NCBI RefSeq assembly: GCF_003945595.2
Contig: NW_024104316.1
Span: forward strand, 1,870,208 to 1,934,207
Source of the DNA: Pipra filicauda
Taxonomy: Eukaryota > Chordata > Aves > Passeriformes > Pipridae
Reading direction: 5' to 3'
DNA length: 64,000 bases
Part shown: positions 34,781 to 45,981 of the stretch, piece by piece
How the letters are laid out: the number at the start of each line of letters is the position of its first letter
Position numbering within the stretch: the stretch's first letter is position 1
Translations under genes and position numbers: made by a program
Notes under the pieces: model-generated
What the model was told of the DNA's origin: nothing
Database searches by the model: none
The model's input: only the letters and a program-made list of their open reading frames with translations

Positions 34781-37539
34781 GGCGGCCATGCAGGGACTGT
34801 GCTGGTGTCTCCGCTGTCCCTTCTGTGCCCACTGTCCTCCTGCCCTCCACAACGTCAGCCCCAGCAGCAACACTGTTTTTAGGGACCCCCTGGCTCCGCT
34901 CCTCCCTCTCCCCTCCGCCCGTCGGGGCAGCACAGCTCTGTGGGGCCCTGGCAGGTGCTGCACCTTGCCCGGTCCAGGTGAAACATCCCCTTTTTCACCC
35001 TGTGGTTGTTTTATCAGATCTGCGCAGCTGCCTCAGCGGGTTTGCTGCTGACTCTGCGGGGACAGGACACGCCGCGCTCCTGCGCGGGGCCAAAAGGAGT
35101 GTGCAGTTATTATTTTTCATAATTCATGAAATTTTTACTGACAAAAAAAAAATAAAAAGACGTGAAAATGTGGACCAGGAGCTTCTGAGTCGTCCTCCTC
35201 GCGCCCATCTTCCTTTGAGATGCGACCAAGCATCGGGAAAACCAGTGGTAATGATCCCGGTGCACCAGGAGGGGGTTTTCGCGTCCTTTGAAACCAAACC
35301 GTAGGGGTGCGAGAAGCAGTTTTATCTCTCGGCACCAGGTATTTATTTACTCTGCGTGTTTCGGGAGCTGCTCACTGTTCCTTGGCAGCCAGACCTGTTG
35401 CCCGAAGGCACGGATGAGTCCGCAGCCAGCACCGGGTTTTGCAGCCAGAGAAGACACGGGGGTGCATCATCATCCCGGGGAAGAGCTGAGCCACGGGGCA
35501 CTGCCGCCGAGAAAGCAAAATCATAAAGAGATGAGCTGAGCCTGGGTCTGGTCCGACGAACCCTCCACGGCTGCCAGGGTACATCCTTGTGAGGGTGGAC
35601 AACGCCATCGGAGCCCATTCCTCTGTTACATCCCACAGGCAGCACTGAGGCTGTGCTCCTGCCTGCTCTGCCCTCTCTGTGCTCCTCTTGCTCCTTTGGC
35701 ACAGGCTATGATTCCTGACCCCCAGCTCCTAATGGCAATGGAAGAGGGAAAGAAAGGCAAACGCAGTGTCCAGGGCCACCCTTGACGATGTCCCCCAATA
35801 GCATCAAGGTGACTTTTCTGCTCACTTGGTTGTAGCCTTTGCTTGGAGTACCCAGAGGGCTCCTGTGGATGGCAAGGACAGGGTAAGGCTGTGGAGATGT
35901 CAGAGTAAAACCAGGATCTCAGGCTCTGAGTGTGTGTTTTGCTGGGACTCCCTGTGCAGTTACTGGCCAATGGACCAGGTGAGCCACTGTAGCCACAACC
36001 AATCTGCCACGAGCTCAGGCTCCTGTGTTTCTCCCCCCTGTCACAGGCAGCAGGGGCAGAGCTCACCTGAGCTGCCCACTGCCCATCCCCTGCCCGAGCC
36101 ATTGCTGGGAAAATTGCCCATTCACAGGAATGTGCTGGACAAACTTACCTGAACCCAGTGCTGACCTGGCTTGGAGCAGGGGCTGGAGGAACCACCTGCC
36201 TGAGTGCTAAACCTCTGCAGCCCCACTCCAAGCCTGGGGGTGCTAAGCCCCCTGGAGAGTCAGGCCCTCACTGCCCTCACCCAGAGCAGCCAAGAACTGG
36301 TGGATTTGGAGTCAGTGGACACGTCTGGACATTTGGTACCACATGCTCCAGTTCCAGAGACTGATTCAGAGCTCCTAGGACTGAAGCAAAACAAATGCCT
36401 GCCCTGATACTGTCTGCTTAGCTTAACTCTCTCTGTGGCAGCAGATTTGGAGCCATGCCACAAAACAGAAGGTGTGACCAGCACGTCACCCCACGGTCCT
36501 GCTGAACAATTAACCCTGATTTACCAAAATTGGAGATGAAGAGCTGCAAGCTTCTTTTGTCACCAGTGCCTGCGTAAATATTAACTCCGTTGTAAATCAG
36601 GATTATCTCTCTGACCTCAGCACAATTACTCTGTTTAAAAGCCGGGGTCTGATGCAATTTTGTGCCATCCAAAGGTTGCTCCGTGGGCTGGGATAGAGTG
36701 AGGGTCAAAGGGGGGTGTGATCCAGACAAGCCAGGCTGATTCTTTGGACTCATTTCAATTATTTCATTCTGTTGGAAGTCCTGTGCTCATTAGGTGTCTG
36801 GCTTTAAAAAACATTTCATGGCGCTTCTGTCATGGCCCCTTTGGCTCCAAGATTCCTTGGAGACCATGAACAAGACTTTGGTCTGGATCAGTGCTGGTGA
36901 CCCCGGTGCCGGCAGCTCTCAGTGCGCTCCAGCTCCTCTGTGGGGTCTGCAGGGAAGGGGCTGCCTGCCTGTCCCTGGATGTTTCGGTGCCTGAGCAGGG
37001 ACAGTTCTGCTGGAGCCACATCCTGAGGGTACCTGTGGACACAGCCCAGCAGCACTGAGGAGGTGTGCTCTGGCTACATGTCCTGGCAGCCTGGTGCTGG
37101 GATGGGCACAGCGAGGCTTTGCCGCACACCCGGTGAACTCGAGCATTTCTCGTCCTCTCACTCGGTTGTTCCACCACTCAGTAAAGCAACTCATCCCCAA
37201 AACAGTGAACCTTCCCTGGCCTGTGCTGCTCCAGGGCGGCACAAAACGCTCCTGCCAGACAGGGGAGAAAAACTGGAGGGCATCTTTAACCAGCAGGTGG
37301 GAAATGAAGGGCACAGCTGGAAACTGTCCTCTGCTACCAGAGGTGCCTCTGCCAAAGGCCACCAAAACGGTGGCACAGGGAGCAGCAACGCTGGGTCGGT
37401 GGGAGAGGCAGGGCCCTCTGCCAGCGTGGGGAAACACCGGGATACCCCCAGGCGGGGCCAAGGCTTCCACCGGTGACACTCGTGGGGATGCAGTGGGGGT
37501 GCTGACATGCTGTTGGCTTCACTTTGCCGCTAATGAGGT
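34781..37539. other. Intergenic, HERPUD1 to PARD6A (head to head)
   Basis: About 2.8 kb between two divergent genes. Short ORFs occur on both strands but none shows a family motif. ACD, the usual mammalian neighbour upstream of PARD6A, was looked for and not recognised. Confidence 0.6.
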
Positions 37540-37637
37540 TCTTGATAGCGATGGGACGCCTGGGATTACCGGCGCGGTGCCCGGTGCCGTCCCAGCGCGG
37601 CGGCGTCCCGCTGGCAAGCGGAGCAGTGCCCAGGCCG

Positions 37638-37767
37638 GGCGGGGCCGGGGTGTCGGGGATGGGGCCGGGGACGGGGATGGGGCCGGGGACGGGGATGGGG
37701 ACGGGGACGGGGCTGGGGACAGGGACGGGCTGGGGACAGGGACGGGCTGGGGACAGGGACGGGGGTC
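37638..37767 (+). repeat. G-rich minisatellite upstream of PARD6A
   Basis: Degenerate tandem copies of ggggatggggccggggac and gggctggggacagggac. The dense runs of four G make G-quadruplex formation likely on the plus strand. Confidence 0.85.
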
Positions 37768-37965
37768 CTGCCGCCCGCCCGCTCCCGCCCCCGTTACCAC
37801 GGCGACGTTGTCAGGAGCCCTCGGGCCACGCCCCCCGCGCGGTCCCGGCCAATGGCGCGGCGGGGCCCGGCCGGCCCGCCGGTGACGTCATGGCCGGTGA
37901 AAATCCCCCGTGGCCGCGGGAGCGGCGGTGGCGGCGCGGCCCCGCGGCCCGGCCCGGCCCGCACC

Positions 37966-38028
37966 ATGGCCAAGCACCACCGCACGCCCGCGCGCTCCGC
38001 CGAGCCCGTCATCGAGGTCAAGAGCAAG
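37966..38028 (+). CDS. PARD6A: PARD6A coding exon 1
   Basis: 63 nt, reading [20 protein letters not shown] then K. The Kozak context is caccATGg. The donor is AAG|GTAAGC. Confidence 0.95.
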
Positions 38029-41000
38029 GTAAGCGCCCGCCGGGCACGGCGCCGGTGATGCCGATGTCGGTGCCGGTTCCGCCGGGTCGCCACCGGGCGC
38101 CGTCGCCCCCGCGCCGGGCGGCACACGTGGGGCGGGCACCGCGCACCGGGGAGCGGCGCGGCAGCCAGGCCGTGCGGGCGCTCCGCTCCGCTGCGCTGCG
38201 GCGGCGCTGCACGGAGCCTCCCCGAGCCCGGCCCGGCCCGGCGGGCGCGGCGTCCCGCCACCGTGCGCTCTGCGGGGCCGCGGGATCGCTCGGCGCGGCC
38301 GTGGGAGCGCCGCGGCGGAGCGCCCGCCAGATGCGCAGGGCGCCGGTGAGCCGCGCCGGCAGCTCCCGTGTGCGGAGTGGCCCCGCCGGTGCGGGTGCGC
38401 TGGGTGCGCGGTCACCCCGGGGACACACCTTGCCCAGATGTGCTCTCGCCCAGATGTGCGCGCTCGCCGAGGCGTGCACACCCCCCGGCTATGCCATCAC
38501 ACAGCTGGGCACCCCCAGCAAGGGGCGAGCCCCTGCTGTGCGTCCAGATGTGCACACCTGCATGGCTGTGCGCTCGCCCAGATGTGGTCTCCCGCAGACG
38601 TGTCTGCTCATCCAGATGTGCGCTCAGCCGGCACACCCTTGCCCAGATGCGTGCCCTCACCCAGATATGCATCCACCTGTGCCCACCAACCATCCCTGTG
38701 CTTACCCAGATGTTCGCACTCCATTTCTGAACCCTTATCCAGCTGTGCACTTGCCCAGCTGTGCCCTTGCCTGTCCGGGACCCCTGTCGGGGTGCAGCGT
38801 GCCCTTCTTCCCAGGGCATGGGGGCCGCCGCCTGCCCCAACAGCCGGGGTGTGACCCCCACGGGCAGCGCCATCCCCGCAGCGTTCCTCAGCCTGTTCTT
38901 AATTGGCTTCCCCCTCGTCGTGACGGAAGGAGGCTTTAATTAACGCTGTTGCTCACCAGGTGCTCCGGCAGTGCCCGTGTCGCAGGGAAGGGCCTCCCGG
39001 CAGCACAGAGCCTGCCGTGGCTGGTGGTGCGGCCGGAGGGTCCTTCCTCTGCCTCGGGGGCACCTCTCTCGCCCTGTCACTTCGATGTTTGGGCAGGAAA
39101 ACGCCTTCGCTCCTTTTACTTTGTTTTTGGGACGAGCTCTGCCCGGCTGGTGCTGCTGCCTTGGTGCTGCTGGGCTCTGGAGCCGGCAGTGCCTGGCTCT
39201 GCCTGCCCTGGGGCAGCTCTGTGTGGTGCCCTGCCTTCATCAGTCCTGCCGGCCAGAGCCAACCCTGCCCAGCCTCACCCTCGTCCTCCTCTTCCTCCTC
39301 CTCCTCCACAGTTCGATGCTGAATTCCGCCGCTTCGCCATGAAACGCTCCGGCGCGGGCAGCTTCCAGGACTTTTACCGGCTGCTGCAGACGGTGCACCA
39401 GATCCCACGGGTGGACGTGCTCCTGGGTTACACAGACATCCATGGAGACCTCCTGCCCATCAACAACGACGACAACTATCACAAAGCCCTGTCCTCTGCC
39501 AACCCCCTCCTCAGGGTCATCATCCAGAAGAAGGGTAAGTGGGATGTGGAGAAGGGCGCTGGATCCGTTCTGCCCATCAGGAGAGATGAGCCACGTCCTG
39601 TGGCATCATATCTTCCAGCCACTGCTTTGGTGGATGGGTGCGGAGATGGTGGCGCTGGGAGGCTCCCAGAGCCCTGCCAGGGCTGTGGCACCCACGTGGG
39701 CTCTCCCTGGCAGCCGAGGGGCACCCACCCCAGCCCGGCCCCGTGTGACCCGGTGAGCAGAGGCAGATCCTTGCAATTCACCCCTTTGAAGTCATGGTTT
39801 CCAGCCAAGATTGCGTGGGCTCCCTGATAACACCCGTGTTGTTCCTATGAGCGCTATGCTGGGAGCCCCATCCAGTTCCCCGCCCTGAGGAGGCAACAGC
39901 CATCATTTTGGCAGAGCTCTCAGGGTGCCGCTGAATTTTAGGCGTCGGGAAGAGACTTGCTGCCTTCCTGGCAGCCCACGGGCTTGCCCTGACCTTAGTG
40001 GCATATTTCCAGAGAGCCACTTACTTGCACAGGTGCATGGAATTGCCCTGATAGCAGCGTCCTGTCGAGGATGGAAATCTCCCAGTGACAAACACTCTGG
40101 GTACTTCTCTTCACAGGGGAAATGAGCCCGTCCCCTTCCACTTGGTTTAGTAGCACCAGGGTTTTCTCTTTAGTAGCATCATCAGTCAGCAGTGCACAGA
40201 GCCGGAACCTGACCCAGAGCCCCAGTTTTCCTGCTCTGGTACAGCATCCACAGCAATTCCATGTTTCCAGCTCAGTGGTACAAAGTCTGTGGGTGAGGGG
40301 TGATGCCAATGGCCAGCCTTGGCTTGTGTGCCATTTTTTCTGGGCTTTTGCATCAGGGTGGTGTGGGATGCCCTGGACATGCATTTTCTCTGTGGCCACA
40401 CAGTGTGGAGCCAGCAGCAGCAATCCAGGCTGCTGGAGCCCGTGTTGTGCTCAGGGGCTGTCACTGCCAGTGCCGAACCATCCCATTCCTGGAGCAATGC
40501 TTGGATCCAGGCTGTGGCACAGAGAGATGGAGCAGGGGTGGGTGTGCCAGGGCTGCTGTGGGAGCATTGCTCCTGCTCCCAGAGCCACCTTGTCTGCTGC
40601 TGGAAAAAGCCTGTGACTGACCATGCCAAGATGGCACAGTGTGGAGGGCAGGAGCCACAGCCCTGGCACTGTGGGCAGTGGGATAAGGAGGGCAAGGAGG
40701 CAACACCAGCAAGCCCCAACAGCCGGCTGTGCCTGCGGGAGAGGGGCCAAGGGGCCGGCAGCACCACGGGGAGGTGTGCAGAGAGGCCAGGAGCAAGCCC
40801 TGGGTGAGTCACAGCTGATTTAAAATGGATCCAGGTCATCCCAAGGCTGGGCTGTCGTTGAACCGGTCCGGGTCGCTGAGGAATGTGGCTGCAGAACCTC
40901 TCACAGTGCCGGGCACAGGGAGCTGTGCACACCTGTGTAGGTAGGTGTGCACCCATCAGTGGGCTCTGCAGCAGCCAGTCCTGCAGCAAGAGGGCAAAAA

Positions 41001-43005
41001 GCAAAGGTTGGGTTCCCCTCTGAACCATCACCCCATTGGGTGAAGCCATCCTGGCTGGGACGGTGGCACTAGTCCTCCTTGGCTGGGCCAAGGCTCATGG
41101 AAAGGGCAGGGGAGAGCCTGGGACATTGCCAGGGCCACCAGCAGGCTCGTCCTTGGCATGCTGGACCCGCCTGGCCCAGCCACTCTGTGCCCCTTGGAGA
41201 GTAGCTCGTGTGCTGAAATAGCTGTGGGAAAGCCTCCGCCGCCCTTCCCTGAGCTAAAAATATGCCAGGCTGTGTGTGCAGGAAGATATATATAAGCCAG
41301 GAGCCCTGGCAGGCTGGCTTGACTAGGGAGAAATCCCATGTCCCCTGGGCTTGGGGACATCCCCAGCACTCCTGAGGCTGGAGTGGGGTCTGGATGCTGG
41401 TGGGGGGCACTGTGGGGAATGTGCTGACCATGCAGCGTCCAGATCTGGACTCCCACATGGAAAGGGATGGGGAGAAACCAGAGGGGAACGAGGGGATGCT
41501 CCCCAGCTCTTGGTGGATGGAGCCAAGGAGGATGTGTTGGAGCTGGGCCCCACAGAGCAGCCCCAGGGCAGGGTCCAGGAGGAGCATCAAACCCTGTATG
41601 AAGGTGCATAAGAGACACTGGCATAAATCACAGTCTGGGATGTTCAGTGGCCCTGGGGATGCTGCAGCCCTGGGATGGATCTCCGGGAGCTGGGAAGTCT
41701 CTGACCTTGGGGATGGCAGGGTTCTATAGAACATGGTGGCAGCCATCCCCAGCCCATGCCAGTGATGGCCCTGCTGTAGTGAGGCCTGGGGACTCTGGTG
41801 GTGGCTCCCAGGGTTGGACTCGCTCTCAAGAGAGTTTGCTGCCACTGCAGCACTCCTCGTATGGGGGGTCCCCTCTCCCCAAAGCCAAACTGGGGCATGG
41901 CTGCAGCTCCCAGGCCATCAGGGCTGGCAGCTCTAGTGTTAAACTGCAGAGTTTGGCTTAAAGTGTGATTAAGGCTGAATCACTGCCTCGATCCCACTAA
42001 TCCTGGCCTGTGTATGATGGGTAATCCCAGGAGATGGGCCCCAGCGGAGACAGGCTGCAGGGAAAGCCAGGGTGATGCTCTGGGGAGGAAAAGCCGGTGA
42101 GACCTGTGAGCGAGGCCCTTCTGCTGCCAGCTCCCCCAACACCTGGGGCCAAGGGCACACGGTCGCATCCCCAGGTGGCTGCGGTGTCTGACCTGTGTCC
42201 TCCCTTGCTCCCTACAGCAGAGTCTGATGCCAGTGTCTTCGCCTCCAACTCCCTGCAGCGGAAGAAGAAGGGGCTGCTGCGCCCCGCGCACTACCGGGCC
42301 AAGCCTCACCTCCTCATCGGGATGCCCCAGGACTTCCGCCAGATCTCCTCCATCATCGACGTGGACATCCTGCCCGAGACCCACCGCCGCGTGCGGCTCC
42401 ACAAGCACGGCTCAGACAAGCCGCTGGGCTTCTACATCCGCGACGGCGTCAGCGTGCGCGTGGCCCCGCAGGGCGTCGAGAAGGTGCCCGGCATCTTCAT
42501 CTCCCGCCTGGTGAAGGGCGGCCTGGCCGAGAGCACGGGGCTGCTGGCGGTGAGCGACGAGATCCTGGAGGTGAACGGCATCGACGTAGCCAGCAAGTCC
42601 CTGGACCAAGTGACGGACATGATGGTGGCCAACAGCCACAACCTCATCATCACTGTCAAGCCGGCCAACCAGCGCAACAACGTCATCCGCAGCAGCAAGG
42701 CCTCGGGCAGCTCCGGCATGTCCACGGACAGCACCCCCAGCCAGCAGACCCCCAGCCCGGCCTCGCAGTACCTGAGCAACTACAGCACGGCCGAGAGCGA
42801 CGAGGAGGGCGACCTGGTCATCGAGAGCGACAGCGCCTCCCACTACATCCCTGGGGGCTGCCCCAACGGGGGCCCCGCGGACGGACCCCTCCAGCGCAGC
42901 CTGTCCCCCCACAGCTCGCGGGGCTCCCTGCAGTCCCTGGGCAGCCACGACGGCAGCCCCGGCCGGGGCAGCGGGCGGGAGGACGGCACCCTCCTCACCC
43001 TATAG
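37966..43005 (+). CDS. PARD6A: PARD6A, par-6 family cell polarity regulator alpha (complete)
   Basis: PAR6 is the scaffold of the PAR3-PAR6-aPKC complex that sets apical-basal polarity and is regulated by CDC42. Three coding exons give 357 residues (about 346 in mammalian PARD6A). The PB1 domain (about 14-95) carries VKSK with the basic Lys19 expected to bind aPKC. The semi-CRIB segment is about 129-145 ([14 protein letters not shown]). The PDZ domain is about 152-245, with the carboxylate loop PLGFYIRDG. The serine-rich, acidic C-tail ends GTLLTL. The PAR6 paralogue is assigned mainly by neighbours (ENKD1 and GFOD2 downstream, as for human PARD6A) and by the three-exon structure. The tail itself looks more like the B and G paralogues. 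Confidence 0.93.
38029..39311 (+). other. PARD6A intron 1
   Basis: The 1.28-kb intron starts in the CpG island and then holds a degenerate CAGATGTG-type repeat array (listed). Its end is a long pyrimidine tract. Confidence 0.85.
38431..38768 (+). repeat. Degenerate CCAGATGTGC-type repeat array
   Basis: About eight spaced copies of cccagatgtgc or close variants (cccagatgcg, cccagatatg, cccagatgtt), alternating with gctcgcc or tgccctcacc. The array grades into cccagctgtgc copies at its right end. Confidence 0.8.
39312..39534 (+). CDS. PARD6A: PARD6A coding exon 2 (PB1)
   Basis: 223 nt after a long pyrimidine tract (tcctcctcctccacag). It reads [20 protein letters not shown], then [20 protein letters not shown]. 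The donor is G|GTAAGT. Confidence 0.97.
39535..42217 (+). other. PARD6A intron 2
   Basis: A 2.7-kb intron ending ctccctacag. A few minus-strand ORFs of 100-300 codons occur here as by-products of GC-rich sequence. No repeat was recognised. Confidence 0.8.
42218..43005 (+). CDS. PARD6A: PARD6A coding exon 3 (semi-CRIB, PDZ, tail)
   Basis: 788 nt to the TAG stop. It contains the semi-CRIB and PDZ domains ([32 protein letters not shown]) and a serine- and glycine-rich tail. The exon is GC-rich at third positions. Confidence 0.97.
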
Positions 43006-45236
43006 CCGTGGGGTCCCGTGCCACTCGGCAGCCGGCTGGGCTTCTGCTCATCCCGGCTGGATGTGGACACCAGGGTGATGACGCGGCCGGTGTGGAGTGG
43101 GGCTGCCCACTGCCCTGTCCCACCACCTGCATCCCTGCGAGCCCTGCTGCGGCGCCTGCTCGCGCCGGGCACTGCCCCTCCGAGCCCCCTTGCTCCCCCT
43201 TCCAAGCAAGCAGGGATTTTTAATTGTTTTCTCGAAATATGCATCATCAATTAATATATTGCAATGGACAGTAAAACCTTTTCTAGAAAGCACCACGCCT
43301 GTCCCTGGTTCGTGTCACCGCAGGGAGGAGGGGACAGCAGGTGGGGACCCCAGCCCTGTGCACGTAGCAGTGCCTGGGAGAGGCAGCCTTGGCCTTGGCA
43401 CACGCTGTGGCTTTGCTGCTGTGCTGGGTGGCCCCAGTGAGGCCCAGACACCTGGCCTGGCAGCAGTGCCCTGGCTGTCGCTCAGCCCTGCAAACACTGC
43501 TGGGGGTGGCACAGCTCAGTCCTCCTCCTCCAGCCCCAAGCTTGGGGTGGGGGGGCCATACCTGCCCCTCCTGGGGCTCCCAGCACCCTCAGTCCCTCTC
43601 CATCACCAAAGGGCCAAGCTGATGGTAGCTTTGGCCTTTGCTTTGCTATTGGCCTGGCTCAGCCCTGGTCTAGCACCTTCCTGCCTGCAGGAAGGGACAG
43701 ACCAACACTGTGCTGCTGGGACCAGCTGGACCTGCAGTGGTGACAGTGACAGCTTCTCCTCCTGTCCTGGCTGGGAATGGGCCTGGGCAGATCATGGCTG
43801 GCCATCCCCATAGTCCTTCACCCCTCCTGCCCCAGCTCCTGCAGCATCAGCGTTCAGCCCCAACAACTGTGGCCCAACCTGACAGGGCCCCCAGCCATGT
43901 TTGCCAGCGAAGCAGCCCAGGCACAGCTCTGGCAGGGAGTGGGCATCTGAGGGCAGTGCTTTCCAGCCCATTTGCCCCAGCAGAACATGGGGAGCAAGAC
44001 CCTTCATGGCACAAGGGCTCTCCCAGAGTAAACCCCATGGGAAGTGAGCCAGGTGCCCTGGCCTGGCTCCCCTGGGGTGATGGTGGGTGCACACCCTGGC
44101 TGGCAGCAGAGCCGGTCATCTCTGCAGGAAAGGAGGGCTGTGTCCCATTTGCTTTCCTGATTCTCAAAACTCAAACCACATGCAGTTCCCTGTGCTGCTG
44201 TAGCCAAAATCTTGCAGCAGCCACACAGGAGGAGAGCAGGCAGGGAGAGCAGCAAGAGCTGAGGACACACAGTGCACAGCCGGGCCCAGACAGACCTGAG
44301 AGCAGAGCTGACAGCAGGGCTGGTTAGCCCAGGCTTGTTTTGGGCAGGGAGGTGCCTCGGGGCTGTGCCCATGGCCCCGGTTGCTCCCATCCAGCCAGCT
44401 CAGCCTGGCTGTGGTGTTTGCCCTGAGGCAGCCCCAGGATCATGTGGGGTGATTTTCTGGTTGGCATCTCACCTCCTCCAGCCCTTGAGTGCCAAAAGTT
44501 TCCCTGGCCCTTGGCAGCAGCGTCGGCCCAGCCCTGACATCCCAGGGCACTGCAGAGCGCCAGCAGGGCTGGAATGCTCCACAACATCCCCATCCCACAA
44601 AATCCTGCCCAGGATGGAGCCACCCCTGTAACAAGGCAGCTACTTGGGGATCCATGTGCAGTATTTCCACCCCACACAACAAAAGAGATGGGGCAACAAC
44701 ACAAGCTCCAACGAGGGAAAGTTTGATGGGACTTCAGGGGAAAAAGGGTGTATCACCTCAGGGTGGCACCGTCTGGGGATAGAGCCTCAGCAAGGTGGTG
44801 GTGGCCACCCTGTCCTTGAAAATTCTCCTAATTCAGCGGGACATGGGTCCAAGCTGTGGCACTGCCCCTCTGCTGAGCAGCAGATGCACCCTCCAGCAAT
44901 CCCTTCTAAAATAATGCCTTCTAAAACAATCCCTTCTTAAATTTTCCTTTGCTTCATGCAGCAGGATGCCTGCAAAGGTCTGCACAGGTCCCTGTGTGGC
45001 ACCTGAAGGTAAGGAGGCAGCGAGCTCTCCTCTGTGATGGCATCTGCCCAGCCCTGTCCTGCACATGCTCCACTCCATGTCCACCACTGTGTCCCAGCGC
45101 CCAGCCTTGTGAAACCCACGGCTCATCCCCTGCCTGCACTGTGCCAGTGCTGCAGGTCTTTGCTGCCCACCACCACTCCTCAGGCCCTGCTGGGCCTACT
45201 GGGAGCTGCACAAACACTGAGAGATGGAAATGATGA
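43006..45236. other. PARD6A 3' region and intergenic space to ENKD1
   Basis: The two genes converge here. A variant poly(A) signal (AATATA, 43,253-43,258) followed by AGTAAA (43,270-43,275) may end PARD6A about 250 nt after its stop. The rest has no recognised gene, only a 15-bp triplication at 44,899-44,943. Confidence 0.5.
44899..44943 (+). repeat. 15-bp tandem triplication
   Basis: Three copies of aatcccttctaaaat with few changes. Confidence 0.85.
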
Positions 45237-45242
45237 TTTATT
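45237..45242 (-). terminator. ENKD1 polyadenylation signal
   Basis: AATAAA on the minus strand, about 580 nt after the ENKD1 stop. No earlier AATAAA is present in the 3' UTR. Confidence 0.6.
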
Positions 45243-45820
45243 AGAGTATCTCCTACCCCAAGACAACAAAGGCTTCTCCAGACATCCCACCAGATCGCCT
45301 TGCCAGCTCAGCCCTTCCCCAGGCAGAAAGCACTGAAGCTCTGTGCCTCTTCCTTGTCCCAAGCTGTCCCCAACCTGCTGAGCCTGCAGGTGCTCAGGAT
45401 GAGCCATGACCACGGTCCAGGCTCAGGAGAAAAACCGTGGCAAGGAACACCACAGGCAGCAGCACGGGAGAGCTCCTACAAGTATCTAGAAGCGGGAAAA
45501 AATGGGAAAATACAAGGTGATGGCATGGATCCAGAGAAGAGAGCTGATCTGTGAGAAGTCAAGCAGCACAGAGACAACTGTTCTCCAGACCACTGAGCAA
45601 GGAGTATATTAGGTCATCTCCCTCCCTTTTCTGTGGACAAGACACAGCACTGGAGGGTGAGCAAAGCATGCCAGTTGAACATTGGACACTGTACCAGCAC
45701 CTGCATGGGCCCAGGGTCTGGAACGTGCCTTCCTCTCCTTCCCTCCTAAAGTGATGTCCATTCCTGCACAGCAAGGAAGGATATGCATGCAGAGCAGCAC
45801 AGCACAGTGGCCCCACTGGC

Positions 45821-45981
45821 TCAGGAGTCCAGCTTGATGAAGACCTTGGGCCTCGAGAAAATTTTGATTGCCTCTTCTATCTGGGAGAGCTTCCTCTCCA
45901 GCTCTACCCGCCTGTTCTGCATCTTGAGGGAGTCTCCACGCATTGGCAGCAGAACCAAGTCCTTTATCAACTGCTCCTGGC
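45821..45981 (-). CDS. ENKD1: ENKD1 coding exon 8 (C-terminus; last coding exon)
   Basis: 161 nt. It reads QEQLIKDLVLLPMRGDSLKM and then EEAIKIFSRPKVFIKLDS and TGA. The acceptor is ttttacag. Confidence 0.96.

Larger units (their letters stand above)
37540..38420 (+). promoter_or_regulatory. CpG island, PARD6A promoter
   Basis: A GC- and CpG-dense block spanning the PARD6A start codon and first donor. There is no TATA box. A G-rich minisatellite lies on its upstream side. Confidence 0.75.

Noticed and set aside
34211..34963. 250-codon minus-strand ORF overlapping HERPUD1 exon 1 and promoter
   Set aside because: It runs through the TATA box, ERSE-II and intron 1 in a GC-rich island and conflicts with the true HERPUD1 frame.
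35000..37500. ACD (shelterin TPP1), expected upstream of PARD6A in mammals
   Set aside because: No OB-fold-like or other ACD-like segment was recognised on the minus strand here. It is evidently elsewhere.
37524..38939. 471-codon plus-strand ORF across the PARD6A promoter and intron 1
   Set aside because: It is proline, arginine and alanine rich and runs through a CpG island and a repeat array. It overlaps the real PARD6A exon 1 in another frame. It is composition-driven.
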